A stretch of 64,000 nucleotides of DNA from Christiangramia lutea (GTDB taxonomy: Bacteria; Bacteroidota; Bacteroidia; Flavobacteriales; Flavobacteriaceae). Where the stretch lies: the NCBI RefSeq assembly GCF_022489035.1, contig NZ_JAKVTV010000001.1, positions 186,001-250,000 of the forward strand. The letters run 5' to 3'. Under the pieces are notes generated by a model, which was not told the DNA's origin, did no database searches, and saw nothing but the letters and a program-made list of their open reading frames with translations. This document shows positions 29,573-38,547 of this stretch, piece after piece. Made by a program: the position numbers and the translations under genes. Position 1 is the stretch's first letter; each line of letters opens with the position of its first letter.

Positions 29573-29662
29573 TGCGTTAGGGATTGTAGGGAAAAGCCCA
29601 CAGCGACTGGAAGGAGCGAGGACTTGAAGCGTAAAGCCCGGCACGAAGTGCAACGTCCAGAA
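29573..29662. repeat. GC-richer structured intergenic element upstream of rpoD
   Basis: A roughly 90-base block stands out from its AT-rich surroundings. It begins TGCGTTAGGGATTGTAGGG and holds GTAAAGCCC and a GCAC-GAA-GTGC hairpin enclosed by GGAC (29620) and GTCC (29655). From memory, similar blocks recur between genes in flavobacterial genomes, which suggests a dispersed structured repeat or a small RNA. It could instead be part of the rpoD leader. The rest of the 330-base gap (29426-29755) holds only the pnp terminator. Confidence 0.5.
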
Positions 29663-29755
29663 TAAATTTTTTAAAGTTTTTGTAACATTAAGAGTACTTC
29701 TTACGTATAACCATGTACAAGAGCTATGCACAATTAAAATCCAAGTAGAAGATAG

Positions 29756-30619
29756 ATGAGACAACTGAAGATTACGAAGCAGGTTACCAATCGTGAAACC
29801 GCTTCGTTAGACAAGTATTTGCAAGAAATTGGAAAAGTAGACCTGATCACCGCTGATGAAGAGGTAGAATTGGCACAAAGAATTAAAGCGGGTGATAACC
29901 GTGCCTTAGAGAAACTTACCAAAGCGAACCTTCGTTTTGTGGTTTCTGTAGCAAAACAATATCAAAACCAGGGATTAACCCTTCCCGACCTTATTAATGA
30001 AGGAAATTTAGGACTAATTAAAGCCGCGAAACGTTTTGATGAAACTCGTGGTTTTAAATTTATATCTTACGCTGTATGGTGGATTCGTCAATCTATCCTG
30101 CAGGCGTTAGCTGAACAATCGAGAATTGTTCGTTTACCATTGAACAAAATTGGTTCAATAAATAAGATTAACAAGACTTTCGCTTTCCTTGAGCAGTCAC
30201 ATGAGCGTCCGCCAAGTGCAGAGGAAATTGCGAAAGAGCTTGATATGACGATCAACGACGTTAAGGAATCAATGAAGAATTCCGGGCGTCACGTATCTAT
30301 GGATGCTCCGTTAGTAGAAGGAGAGGATTCTAACCTATATGACGTATTGCGTTCTGGGGAATCTCCAAATCCTGACAAGGAGCTATTGCACGAATCTTTA
30401 AGAACAGAGATCGAACGTGCATTAGAGACTCTTACTCCACGTGAAGCTGATGTAATTCGATTATATTTCGGACTGGGAGATCAACATCCTATGACATTGG
30501 AAGAAATTGGCGAGACTTTTGATCTAACCAGAGAAAGAGTACGCCAGATTAAAGAAAAAGCCATAAGAAGGTTAAAGCATACGTCTAGAAGTAAAATTTT
30601 AAAAACGTATCTTGGCTAA
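29756..30619 (+). CDS. rpoD: Primary RNA polymerase sigma factor RpoD
   Basis: 287 residues, the short flavobacterial form of the group 1 sigma factor without region 1.1. Visible: region 1.2 ([15 protein letters not shown]), region 2 ([33 protein letters not shown]), region 3 and region 4 with the helix-turn-helix [23 protein letters not shown]. Bacteroidota primary sigma directs recognition of the unusual -33/-7 (TTG/TAnnTTTG) promoters, and several such boxes occur in this window. A strong terminator follows. The start is an ATG with no competing start. Confidence 0.95.
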   Translation: MRQLKITKQVTNRETASLDKYLQEIGKVDLITADEEVELAQRIKAGDNRALEKLTKANLRFVVSVAKQYQNQGLTLPDLINEGNLGLIKAAKRFDETRGFKFISYAVWWIRQSILQALAEQSRIVRLPLNKIGSINKINKTFAFLEQSHERPPSAEEIAKELDMTINDVKESMKNSGRHVSMDAPLVEGEDSNLYDVLRSGESPNPDKELLHESLRTEIERALETLTPREADVIRLYFGLGDQHPMTLEEIGETFDLTRERVRQIKEKAIRRLKHTSRSKILKTYLG

Positions 30620-30700
30620 GATATTTAAAGTAACAACAGTTTAGTGACGGCGTGATGAACCGGCATGAAAATAACTGTTCGTTTTTTGATTGATGAATGA

Positions 30701-30726
30701 CCCCGGAGTGATGACCGGGGTTTTTT
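30701..30726 (+). terminator. Intrinsic terminator after rpoD
   Basis: A CCCCGG/CCGGGG stem with an eight-base loop followed by six T. The remaining part of the gap up to rpe carries the rpe promoter box. Confidence 0.88.
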
Positions 30727-30818
30727 CTTGCTTTATTTTTAGCATTTCTATCAATAGTCTTAATAAAAGCATACTTCCCATTTATAGAGAAAGGAACGGG
30801 TAAACCTTTTTTTCTTCC

Positions 30819-30826
30819 TATTTTTG
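30819..30826 (+). promoter_or_regulatory. TAnnTTTG (-7) box for rpe
   Basis: The bases TATTTTTG lie 20 bases before the rpe ATG. Confidence 0.6.
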
Positions 30827-30846
30827 CTCTATAACAATAAACAACT

Positions 30847-31509
30847 ATGAGCAACACACTTATTGCCCCTTCCATACTGGCAGCAGATTTCGGAAATCTT
30901 CAGCGGGATATTGAAATGGTTAACAACAGCGAAGCAGATTGGTTCCATATAGATATTATGGACGGTGTCTTCGTACCAAACATCTCTTATGGGATGCCTG
31001 TACTTAAAGCCATTACCAAACATGCAAAAAAAACCATTGACGTTCATTTAATGATCGTTGATCCAGACAGATATATCAAAGAATTTGCCCAGTTAGGCGC
31101 AGATATTCTTACCGTACATTACGAAGCATGTACTCATTTACACAGAACCATTCAGGCGATTAAGAATGAAGGTATGAAAGCAGGTGTAGCTATTAATCCA
31201 CACACAAATGTAGACCTTCTAAAAGATATTATAAACGATATCGACCTGGTTCTTGTAATGAGTGTAAATCCTGGATTTGGCGGGCAAAGTTTTATTGAAA
31301 ATACTTATAATAAAATTCAGAGGCTTAAAGAGATCATTACCATGAATAATGCAGATACTCTTATTGAAATTGATGGAGGCGTTACAGATGAAAATGCAGC
31401 AGAATTATCCAGAGCCGGAGCAGATGTTTTAGTTGCCGGTAGTTTTGTTTTCAAATCTGAAGATCAGCCTGAAACCATTAAAAACTTAAAGCAAGTTGCA
31501 AACTCCTAA
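30847..31509 (+). CDS. rpe: Ribulose-phosphate 3-epimerase
   Basis: A 220-residue TIM-barrel enzyme that interconverts ribulose 5-phosphate and xylulose 5-phosphate in the pentose phosphate pathway. Motifs are APSILAADF, HIDIMDGVFVPN (metal and catalytic Asp), DVHLMI, MSVNPGFGGQSF and EIDGGV. Length is typical. The next gene overlaps its end by 14 bases, indicating a two-gene transcript. Confidence 0.96.
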   Translation: MSNTLIAPSILAADFGNLQRDIEMVNNSEADWFHIDIMDGVFVPNISYGMPVLKAITKHAKKTIDVHLMIVDPDRYIKEFAQLGADILTVHYEACTHLHRTIQAIKNEGMKAGVAINPHTNVDLLKDIINDIDLVLVMSVNPGFGGQSFIENTYNKIQRLKEIITMNNADTLIEIDGGVTDENAAELSRAGADVLVAGSFVFKSEDQPETIKNLKQVANS

Positions 31510-32482
31510 TAACAAATACGAGATCATTATTATTGGAGGCGGCCCTATAGGGATTGCCTGCGCCCTTGAAGCTGAAAAAAAAGGCCTTTCCTATCTTATT
31601 CTGGAAAAGGGTTGCCTGGTAAATTCGCTTTACCACTACCCTACCAATATGACCTTCTTTTCTACCTCTGAAAAACTTGAGCTGGATAATATTCCTTTTA
31701 TCAGCAATAATCCTAAACCGGTTAAACGGGAAGCATTGGAGTATTACAGGAGGATCGCTACTAATAACGAGGTCAACATTCATTTATTCGAAAAAGTAAA
31801 TTCGGTAAATACAATAAATGAGAATAAACATATCGTTAAAACTCCAAGAAATACTTACGAGACTGAAAATGTCATTGTTGCTACAGGATTTTACGACATT
31901 CCTAATTATTTAGGTGTACCAGGCGAAGATCTTCCGAAGGTATCACACTATTACAACGATCCGCATTACTATGCCACGCAAAAAACCATAGTGGTAGGTG
32001 CAAGTAACTCAGCAGTAGACGCAGCCCTCGAAATTTATCGAAAAGGAGGTGATGTGACTATGGTGGTTCGGAAACCGGAAATTGGAGAACGAGTTAAGTA
32101 CTGGGTGAGACCAGATATAATTAATCGGATTGAAGAAGGAAGCATAAAAGTACATTTTGAGTCTTCGATAAAAGAGATAAAGGAGTCTGAAGTTGTAATT
32201 GATACTGCGGAAGGCGAATTGACCCTTGAAAATGATTTCGTTCTTCTTTTGACTGGCTATCGTCCAAACTTCAAGTTCCTCCTGGATATGGGTATAGAAT
32301 TATCTGATGATGGCAGGAAAATTCCGAAGTATAACCAGGAAACCATGGAAACAAATGTTCCCGGAATATTTCTTGCTGGGGTTATTTGTGGTGGAGTTGA
32401 AACTCATAAATGGTTTATTGAAAATTCCAGGGTTCATGCAAAAATGATCATGGAACATCTAAGGTCTAAGGAAAAAGTTTAA
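31496..32482 (+). CDS. ypdA: YpdA-family FAD/NAD(P)-binding oxidoreductase
   Basis: A 328-residue protein with an N-terminal FAD-binding motif (IIIIGGGPIGIACALEAEKKG) and a second nucleotide-binding motif (VVGASNSAVDAALEIYRKG), as in thioredoxin reductase-like proteins. No CxxC redox pair is visible. The LEKGCLVNSLYHYPTNMTFFST block matches YpdA, which reduces bacillithiol disulfide in Firmicutes; bacillithiol genes also occur in Bacteroidota. The start must be close to TTG 31496, which overlaps the end of rpe, since the FAD motif begins only about ten residues later and no ATG is available. The substrate is inferred from the family. Confidence 0.82.
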   Translation: MQTPNNKYEIIIIGGGPIGIACALEAEKKGLSYLILEKGCLVNSLYHYPTNMTFFSTSEKLELDNIPFISNNPKPVKREALEYYRRIATNNEVNIHLFEKVNSVNTINENKHIVKTPRNTYETENVIVATGFYDIPNYLGVPGEDLPKVSHYYNDPHYYATQKTIVVGASNSAVDAALEIYRKGGDVTMVVRKPEIGERVKYWVRPDIINRIEEGSIKVHFESSIKEIKESEVVIDTAEGELTLENDFVLLLTGYRPNFKFLLDMGIELSDDGRKIPKYNQETMETNVPGIFLAGVICGGVETHKWFIENSRVHAKMIMEHLRSKEKV

Positions 32483-32488
32483 AATATG

Positions 32489-32522
32489 AAGGCAGTCATA
32501 ATTATTGACTGCCTTATTTTTA
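32489..32522 (+). terminator. Intrinsic terminator after ypdA
   Basis: A 10-bp perfect stem (AAGGCAGTCA/TGACTGCCTT) with a seven-base loop and a following T-rich run. Confidence 0.85.
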
Positions 32523-32674
32523 TCCTATTGAACTTTTGATCCCCTAACCTATTCCCGCAAGTTGTTTTCTACAGAACAATTAAAATTTCAATTGCACCAC
32601 TGTGAGAATTAATTTATAGTATATTGGTATTAAATATTTTATACAGATTCACCCTGTTAAGCAAATAAAATACC

Positions 32675-33358
32675 ATGAAGAAATATTTCCCTTTAATCCT
32701 CCTGTTTTTTTCAATTTCACTCCTTACAAGTTGTTCTAGTGTTAAAGTCTTAAACTCCTGGAAAGCCAACCAGGAAACTTTAAATGATTTTAAGGATAAT
32801 AAGATTCTAGTGATCGCCAGAACTGCAGACAAATCGGCTAGAATCGCCTTTGAACAGGCAATTGCCGACAAATTACGAGCAAACGGACTAGATGCTACTG
32901 AAAGCTTCTCCAGAGTACCCGTAATGCACATGGAGAAGGAAATGACCGACGAAAGGATGGATATGATTCGAACTTTGATGAACAGTGAAGGCTATAATGG
33001 GGTGGTATTAACCGTTATAAAACAGGATGAAAAACATACCAGAACTAAACACAGTGGTGTTTATGCTTCAGCAGCCTATTCAAACTATTATCCTGGTTAT
33101 TACGGAAATTTTTATAATTATTATGCGACTCCGTATGCTATAGGCCCATATTATTCAGCTTTTGGAGGATATGTTCCTATGTCTACATCAACAGAATCTT
33201 ATTCGAATTATATCCTTGAAACAGTGGCCTTCAATCTTCAATCTGAGGGTGATGACCAATTGGTTTCTGTTGTGAGTACCAGCTTAAAGGACCCTAAGGA
33301 CGCGTATAAATCTGCCGATGAATTCATGGAGGCCATTTCCAAAAGCTTGAGTCTATGA
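32675..33358 (+). CDS. Putative lipoprotein with Tyr/Gly-rich insert
   Basis: 227 residues. The N-terminus is a lipoprotein signal (SLLTSC, Cys20). A first alpha/beta part (KILVIARTADKSARIAFEQAIADKLRANG) resembles nucleotide-independent alpha/beta lipoprotein domains of the DUF4136 kind, but I do not recognise the exact family. A central low-complexity tract rich in Tyr, Gly and Pro (about residues 130-165) splits the domain. The same plan is seen in the lipoproteins at 36328 and 37081, so the three are likely related or convergent. Probably located in the outer membrane or periplasm. Function unknown. It is monocistronic, flanked by terminators. Confidence 0.75.
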   Translation: MKKYFPLILLFFSISLLTSCSSVKVLNSWKANQETLNDFKDNKILVIARTADKSARIAFEQAIADKLRANGLDATESFSRVPVMHMEKEMTDERMDMIRTLMNSEGYNGVVLTVIKQDEKHTRTKHSGVYASAAYSNYYPGYYGNFYNYYATPYAIGPYYSAFGGYVPMSTSTESYSNYILETVAFNLQSEGDDQLVSVVSTSLKDPKDAYKSADEFMEAISKSLSL

Positions 33359-33468
33359 TTCAGAATGCAGGCTTATATGGATAATGGCGCCATAGGGAGC
33401 AATTGAAAACAATCAATTCTTTTTGATAATTTGAAACGAAATATTGGAAAGCTCAAAGACGAGAAATA

Positions 33469-33497
33469 AAAAAAGGCAATTTTTAAATTGCCTTTTT
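33469..33497. terminator. Bidirectional terminator-like hairpin
   Basis: An 11-bp stem (AAAAGGCAATT/AATTGCCTTTT) with A-rich left and T-rich right flanks lies between the convergent lipoprotein gene and the 120-aa gene, and can serve both. Confidence 0.8.
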
Positions 33498-33525
33498 GTT
33501 TTATATTATTTGATCACGAAAACAT

Positions 33526-33888
33526 TTATTCCATCAGAACTACAGAGTTAGAACCAATTCCTTTTCTTCTACCTATTAACTTACCATAGAACTCAAGGTC
33601 TTCATGATTATTCTTAAAAGAATAATCCACTTTTTTTCCAACTTCTTCCAGAGGAAAGGTATAAATTTCGATTTCAGGGTAACCCTCGAATTTATCAGAT
33701 TTACTTATACCAATTTCAATGGTATTATTAGCCTTATTATATACCACAAATTCCGCTAGAAAATTATGTTTTAGAAGATCCATACAATCCTGGGAAAGCA
33801 CTTCACATTCCTTACATTCATTAATATACATCTTCACTAGTTCCTGCAGAGAGGATCTCAATTGGTTAGAGTTGAAATATGCCGCCAT
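33526..33888 (-). CDS. Hypothetical 120-residue protein
   Basis: I do not recognise this protein. It is soluble, with no signal peptide or membrane segment. An N-terminal helical part (QLRSSLQELVKMYINECKECEVL) is followed by beta-rich segments (FVVYNKANNTIEIGIS; EIEIYTFPLEEVGKKVDY) and a basic end. Codon use and composition look like normal coding sequence, and the gene ends at a shared terminator hairpin. The start is an ATG. It has no obvious operon partner. Confidence 0.65.
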   Translation of the reverse strand: MAAYFNSNQLRSSLQELVKMYINECKECEVLSQDCMDLLKHNFLAEFVVYNKANNTIEIGISKSDKFEGYPEIEIYTFPLEEVGKKVDYSFKNNHEDLEFYGKLIGRRKGIGSNSVVLME

Positions 33889-34672
33889 AGGTATTAATTT
33901 TTATACTTTGAAAAATCGAATGTACCCGTTAAACTGCCTAAATAAAACTATTTAAATAAGATTTAACGCTCAGGCTTAAAAAAAACCTAATTAACCTTTG
34001 ATTATCAAATATATGCATTTAACTGATATTCAATTGTTTAGACAGCAAAAAATTTAAAAAATTTCTAAAGGTCAGTAGGGAATGATTCAGGCATACTGGT
34101 AAATCTGCCACAACCTATTAGGGCTACTAGGTAAGATATTTAAAAACTATATAAACCGCCAGTATAACACTTAGGCCTAATATGATATTTCGATATACGT
34201 TACTATAATCCTGTATCATGAAATTAGTTTTTTATTAAGCATAAATTAAAGAAGATCGAAAGCATAAAATATGGGGGCTATCCCCTATTTTTATACGCGA
34301 AATTTTCTGCAAAACTAAGCCATATTATATGGAATGACGAAGTTTCCCTGGGTATATAGTCCAATTATTATTCTATTCCTTATATATAAATTGAATACCG
34401 TTAACTTTAATTTCGATTGCATCAAATGGCAAAGAATATTCTGAGTCTTAAATGGATGGAAAGTTTGAAGAATTCATATAAAAGGTAATTTCTATATTGA
34501 ATGAAAAATCAAAGGAATTAGCGAAGTACATTTTACCAAAGAAATTGAGGCTTTAATCTGAAATCCTGGAAGGGCGGGCTTCAGTTTCACTGATTTAAGT
34601 GACAATATTTCGGCAATTTACTCTGTATTACTCCTGAATATATATTATTGCGAAGTAAAAGGATAGGGGAAA
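33889..34672. other. Gene-poor gap of about 780 bp with possible decayed coding sequence
   Basis: No intact gene is visible. A GGGG/CCCC hairpin followed by T-rich sequence lies near 34271-34292. In about 34450-34665 one plus frame reads protein-like blocks (KGNFYIE, KGISEVHFTKEIEALI, NPGRAGFSFTDLSDNISAIYS) separated by two in-frame TGA codons, suggesting a decayed gene. No promoter octamer or RNA gene was recognised. Confidence 0.4.
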
Positions 34673-35152
34673 TTATTTCAAATTTTCGAATTTGTTTATC
34701 ACTGCCATACTTATAGACAACATTAAAATGGCTGTAGGGATAATTAGAAGGTTCCAGCTCATCTCATCGTTTTTTTCAAATAATTGATCTACAAAGAAAA
34801 TTACCAGGGAAACTAAAATGGTTTGCCAGAGCAGCATTTTAAGTTCCAAAAAGTTTTTGATCCTTAACCATTTAGGCAAATCCTCATCATTCCCATTTTC
34901 AATAAGCTTACCCAGGAACAATTTAGTAAGACCCATACTAAAAATTAAGAAAACCAGGCCAATTAAAAATAGGTCTATAGATTCCAGTATTTCAACAGGT
35001 GCGGGCTTTTCAGATTCATAGCCAAAAAAGACGATTCCATAACCATGAAACGATCTCTTGGCCGCCAAAAATATTAGAATTAAGGAATTGATAAAGGTAA
35101 AAAAGACTATGATTACGACCAGATACCTGAGCTTCAAAAAATGTTTTAGCAT
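34673..35152 (-). CDS. YqhA/UPF0114-like membrane protein
   Basis: A 159-residue integral membrane protein with about four hydrophobic segments (residues 9-30, 60-82, 106-127 and 131-150). The block LESIDLFLIGLVFLIFSMGLTKLF and the later LPKWLRIKNFLELKMLLWQTI fit the UPF0114 (YqhA) family, whose function is unknown. It is divergent from the DUF4239-like gene, with a 93-bp gap. The start is an ATG. Confidence 0.75.
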   Translation of the reverse strand: MLKHFLKLRYLVVIIVFFTFINSLILIFLAAKRSFHGYGIVFFGYESEKPAPVEILESIDLFLIGLVFLIFSMGLTKLFLGKLIENGNDEDLPKWLRIKNFLELKMLLWQTILVSLVIFFVDQLFEKNDEMSWNLLIIPTAILMLSISMAVINKFENLK

Positions 35153-35245
35153 GAGTAGTTTTATTTTATAAACTGATAATCAATTTACTAAAAGATTTTA
35201 TAAGTATCTTACTATTAGTTTTCAATCGTTTCAATCAGGTTTAGA

Positions 35246-36022
35246 ATGAGTGTGAACTTTTTTCAGTCGTTTCCATTCTGGGGTATCTATATCTCAATAT
35301 TCATCCTTATCCTTATTTCAATAGGATTTGGAATTACATATTATAAATGGAGACAAAAAAAAGTAGCCCATGAAGATGAAGTAGCTATAAATACGTTGGT
35401 AGGAGCTACTTTAGGTCTTCTTGCCTTTATTCTTGCATTTACTTTTGGACTAAGCTCTTCGCGATTTGAAGCGAGGAAGCAATTTCAACTTGACGAAGTA
35501 AATGCCATTGAGACAGCCTGGCTTAGAGCCCGTTTGCTGGAATCACCTTATTCAGAAAAATTTCAAAAACTTTTGGTTGAGTATACCGAGGTTCGCATCT
35601 GGTTCCTTGAAAATAAAGACAAGGTAGCAGAAGCGATTACTAAATCTGAAAATATCCAGAACGAAATCTGGTCTTTAACCGTTAGGATGAATCATGAAAA
35701 TATTGGAAAACCTCCAATAAATTCCCTTTTTATTTCTGCTGTTAATGATATGTTCGACCTTCAAACCAGCCGGATCTCAAAAGGGGTAATCGATCATATT
35801 CCCGGGCTAATTTGGATTTCACTTTTTATTCTTGTTTCCATTTCCATGTTCGAGGTTGGATATTTGATGGGAAAATCGAAAAAAAAGAACTGGGTACTTA
35901 TATTGGCACTGTCACTCTCCTTTTCAGCGATTATTCTTTTAATTGTAGACCTGGATAGTTTTGAAGGGAATATTTCCCTGGACCATCAGGTGATTTATGA
36001 TATGTATAATAGAATAAATTAG
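35246..36022 (+). CDS. DUF4239-like (bestrophin-like) membrane protein
   Basis: 258 residues. Two N-terminal membrane segments (residues 10-32 and 50-70, with LVGATLGLLAFILAFTFGLSSSRFEARK), a soluble helical middle (about 75-180) and two C-terminal segments (about 187-208 and 215-235). The layout and the ATLGLLAFILAFTFG / RRQLQLDEVNAI-type helix match DUF4239, related to bestrophin channels. Ion-channel activity is a family-level guess only. No operon partner downstream; a 305-bp gap follows. Confidence 0.7.
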   Translation: MSVNFFQSFPFWGIYISIFILILISIGFGITYYKWRQKKVAHEDEVAINTLVGATLGLLAFILAFTFGLSSSRFEARKQFQLDEVNAIETAWLRARLLESPYSEKFQKLLVEYTEVRIWFLENKDKVAEAITKSENIQNEIWSLTVRMNHENIGKPPINSLFISAVNDMFDLQTSRISKGVIDHIPGLIWISLFILVSISMFEVGYLMGKSKKKNWVLILALSLSFSAIILLIVDLDSFEGNISLDHQVIYDMYNRIN

Positions 36023-36327
36023 CCGCATACTCTGCTTTAAAATATTTATTCTTATGAATGTTGTATTAAACAATCGTTAAATAACTGAAAATTAACACGT
36101 TATATTTAAGCGAATTAATTTCGCGTAAACCCTTTTAAAATATACCTGTTCGGGAATTTTAAAATCCAATATTAGCTTATTTTATTACCACAAAATTATC
36201 CAATTTACTGGGAAGCAGATATTTGAACCAATTTGTTCACTATATTTAAGGGAAGGATTTGTAAATCCCCCCAGCAAATTCTCAAAGTAGGGGTTTTACA
36301 AGATATATTAATTAAAACCCTGATAGT
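36023..36327. other. Intergenic gap of about 305 bp
   Basis: An AT-rich gap without a recognisable gene. A weak hairpin (AAATCCCC at 36263 with GGGGTTTT at 36290) ends in T and may terminate or attenuate transcription ahead of the lipoprotein gene. Nothing else was recognised. Confidence 0.4.
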
Positions 36328-36966
36328 ATGAAATTTAAAATTTTAGTACTTCTAATTATTTTAGGAGCAATTTCTTGTGGAACTAACACCCAAATAGTTG
36401 GAGCCTGGACCAGTGATGATTTGCCTCCTGGAAATCCATATGAGAAAGTATTTATAGCTGCGATAACTCCAAATACAAATGTTCAAAACGCAGTGGAAAA
36501 CAATCTCGCGTCTGCCGCTAGAGAACGTGGAATTGAAGCATCTACAAGTGCTACCACTTTTGCTAAGAGTTTTACCAAATCCAATCAGCCATCAAAGACG
36601 GAAATACTGGATAAGGTAAGGGCTGAAAATGCTGATGCCATTTTCACGGTCACTTTGCTGGATAAAGAATCGGAAACCCGGTACGTCCCTGGGTCTACTT
36701 ATTACAGTCCTATGAGCTATGGCGGATATTATGGCAGCTTTTACAGTTACTACAATACGGTATATCCAATGACCTATGATCCGGGCTATTATAAAACTGA
36801 TAAAATATACTTTATCGAAAGCAATTTATATGATGCTAATACGGAAGAACTCATCTGGTCTGCCCAATCTAAGACCGTGAATCCTTCTAACATCGACTCT
36901 TTTGCCAGAGATTATACCCAGGCTATGATAGATGAGCTTATTAAAGACGGAGTCCTGAAGAAATAA
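36328..36966 (+). CDS. Putative lipoprotein with Tyr/Gly-rich insert
   Basis: 212 residues. The lipoprotein signal ends at LGAISC (Cys17). The first part (KVFIAAITPNTNVQNAVENNLASAARERG) has the same alpha/beta pattern as the lipoprotein at 32675. A Tyr/Gly/Ser-rich tract follows (about residues 125-150), then a C-terminal strand-helix part (KIYFIESNLYDANTEELIWSAQSKT) resembling the end of DUF4136-like proteins. Function unknown; envelope location inferred from the signal. The next two genes follow in the same direction. Confidence 0.75.
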   Translation: MKFKILVLLIILGAISCGTNTQIVGAWTSDDLPPGNPYEKVFIAAITPNTNVQNAVENNLASAARERGIEASTSATTFAKSFTKSNQPSKTEILDKVRAENADAIFTVTLLDKESETRYVPGSTYYSPMSYGGYYGSFYSYYNTVYPMTYDPGYYKTDKIYFIESNLYDANTEELIWSAQSKTVNPSNIDSFARDYTQAMIDELIKDGVLKK

Positions 36967-37080
36967 ATTTTATCCCTGATTAAACTTCATTAAGAACTAT
37001 AGAACTGAATAATTAACCCTGCTGAATTTTTGATGTTAAGGTTGTTTACTGAAAGAATGGCAATGACAAAATTAGTGACA

Positions 37081-37731
37081 ATGAAAAATGTAAAAACAAA
37101 GTATAAGATCGGTTTTCGGCATACTGGAATGATGATCTTTTTATCCCTGCTTTTAACTGGATGTTATCCAGATCAGCCTGAACGTGTAGAAGATTATGAT
37201 GTCAGCTACACGAATTACTCACCTGAATTTGATTTCAGTGTCGACCGATCCTATTCTTTACCCGAAAGAGTGATTCTGATAGATGATGGAGACTTCAGTA
37301 GTGATGAACCGGAATACCTGGACGATATTTTCGCCGATGCTATATTAAATAATATACGTCAAAACTTGAATTCCCTGGGATGGACCGAAGTTGAGGAGGA
37401 AGATTTGCCAGATGTGGTTATGTTACCTTCTGCCTTCGATCAAACCTTTCTTTATTATTACGATTTTGGGTACTGGGGATGGTATTATCCAGGTTATTTT
37501 CCAGGTTGGGGCTGGTACTATCCGGGATATAGCCCGGGTTATGTTAGCGGGTATCGCGTAGGTACAGTGTTAGTACAAATGACGCTTCCGATAGAAAATG
37601 AGGATGATGAGATCCCGGTTGTTTGGCTGGCAACATTTGACGGATTGCTGGAAGGATCAGACCGTTCCATTTCTGAAAGGATCGATAGAAATCTAGACCA
37701 GGCATTTAGCCATCCTCCATTTAATAATTAA
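37081..37731 (+). CDS. DUF4136-like lipoprotein with Tyr/Trp/Gly/Pro-rich insert
   Basis: About 217 residues from the ATG at 37081, chosen because it gives a 28-residue lipoprotein signal ending LLLTGC; earlier in-frame starts (TTG 37030, ATG 37033, 37057) would give an over-long, polar leader. The mature part fits DUF4136 (YDVSYTNYSPEFDF, FADAILNNIRQNLNSLGWTEVEEEDLPDVVM). A striking tract of repeated YYPGY units lies about residues 135-165. Followed eight bases later by a small beta-barrel gene, so the two are likely co-transcribed. Function unknown. Confidence 0.72.
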   Translation: MKNVKTKYKIGFRHTGMMIFLSLLLTGCYPDQPERVEDYDVSYTNYSPEFDFSVDRSYSLPERVILIDDGDFSSDEPEYLDDIFADAILNNIRQNLNSLGWTEVEEEDLPDVVMLPSAFDQTFLYYYDFGYWGWYYPGYFPGWGWYYPGYSPGYVSGYRVGTVLVQMTLPIENEDDEIPVVWLATFDGLLEGSDRSISERIDRNLDQAFSHPPFNN

Positions 37732-37739
37732 AATCGAAG

Positions 37740-38327
37740 ATGATGAAAAAGAGTTTTATAGTAATGATTTTAGCATGCCTATTCTCAGCAAATGTTGATG
37801 CTCAGAGTAAATTTGCAATCAATTATAGTTTCGGAATACCTACCTCTGAAACTTCAGATCTATTCGGTGAAACTAGTTGGAGAGGTGTGAACCTGGATTT
37901 TTCCTATTTTTTAGAGGAAAATATAGCTATCGGTTTTAGTGGAGGATGGCAGGTCTTCGATGATGGTCTGGGTTATGTAACTGAGACCGATGGAACGGAA
38001 ACAATATCAGGACAGAGATATAATTATCTTAACAGTGTCCCTTTATTTTTTACAGGTAGCTACTACTTGAATACAGATGCCTTCTCCCCCTATTTGTCAC
38101 TTGGGATTGGAGGGGTGTATAATCAATTAGAAGAGGATATAGGACTTTTTAGTTTTGAAGAAGATCAGTTGCAATTTGCGCTGAGGCCGGAATTGGGATT
38201 GGACTATGAGTTCTATTATGGTTTCGAGATACGTGCGGCAGTTCGATATCATTATGTTTTTGAAGGAGGCGATTTGCCCAACCTCTCATATCTAGGTATA
38301 GTACTGGGTTTGGTCTGGTCTAATTAG
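37740..38327 (+). CDS. Small outer-membrane beta-barrel protein
   Basis: 195 residues with a signal peptide ending NVDAQ. The mature part has alternating strands with Gly/aromatic girdles (FAINYSFGIPTSE, FFTGSYYLNTDAFSPYLSLGIGG, IRAAVRYHYVF) and ends LGIVLGLVWSN, typical of an eight-strand OmpA/OmpW-like barrel. No specific family was recognised. It directly follows the DUF4136-like lipoprotein gene and may interact with it. The start is one of two adjacent ATG codons. Confidence 0.72.
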   Translation: MMKKSFIVMILACLFSANVDAQSKFAINYSFGIPTSETSDLFGETSWRGVNLDFSYFLEENIAIGFSGGWQVFDDGLGYVTETDGTETISGQRYNYLNSVPLFFTGSYYLNTDAFSPYLSLGIGGVYNQLEEDIGLFSFEEDQLQFALRPELGLDYEFYYGFEIRAAVRYHYVFEGGDLPNLSYLGIVLGLVWSN

Positions 38328-38547
38328 TCGGTGCTCGTTTGGTATTTAACTAATAACCAAACCCTTATGATTAAGTTGGTTTACTGGAAATTTTTCCGAA
38401 GATTTTACTCAGAAACTATTGTGAACAATGAATCAATTTTTCGAAAAAATTTTATACAACTGAAAATCAGTATTTTAATAAGTATATTGTAATCCTTGTT
38501 AACTATTCTAACGATACATTATTTAATAACCACTAAACACTTTAACT

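Noticed and set aside
34450-34665. UGA-recoded gene (TGA read as Trp) in the gap
   Set aside because: All intact genes in the window use the standard bacterial code, and a second frame in the same stretch is equally broken; decay is simpler.
38337-38362. GTTTGGT/ACCAAAC hairpin after the small barrel gene as a terminator
   Set aside because: There is no T-run after the stem; it may be incidental.
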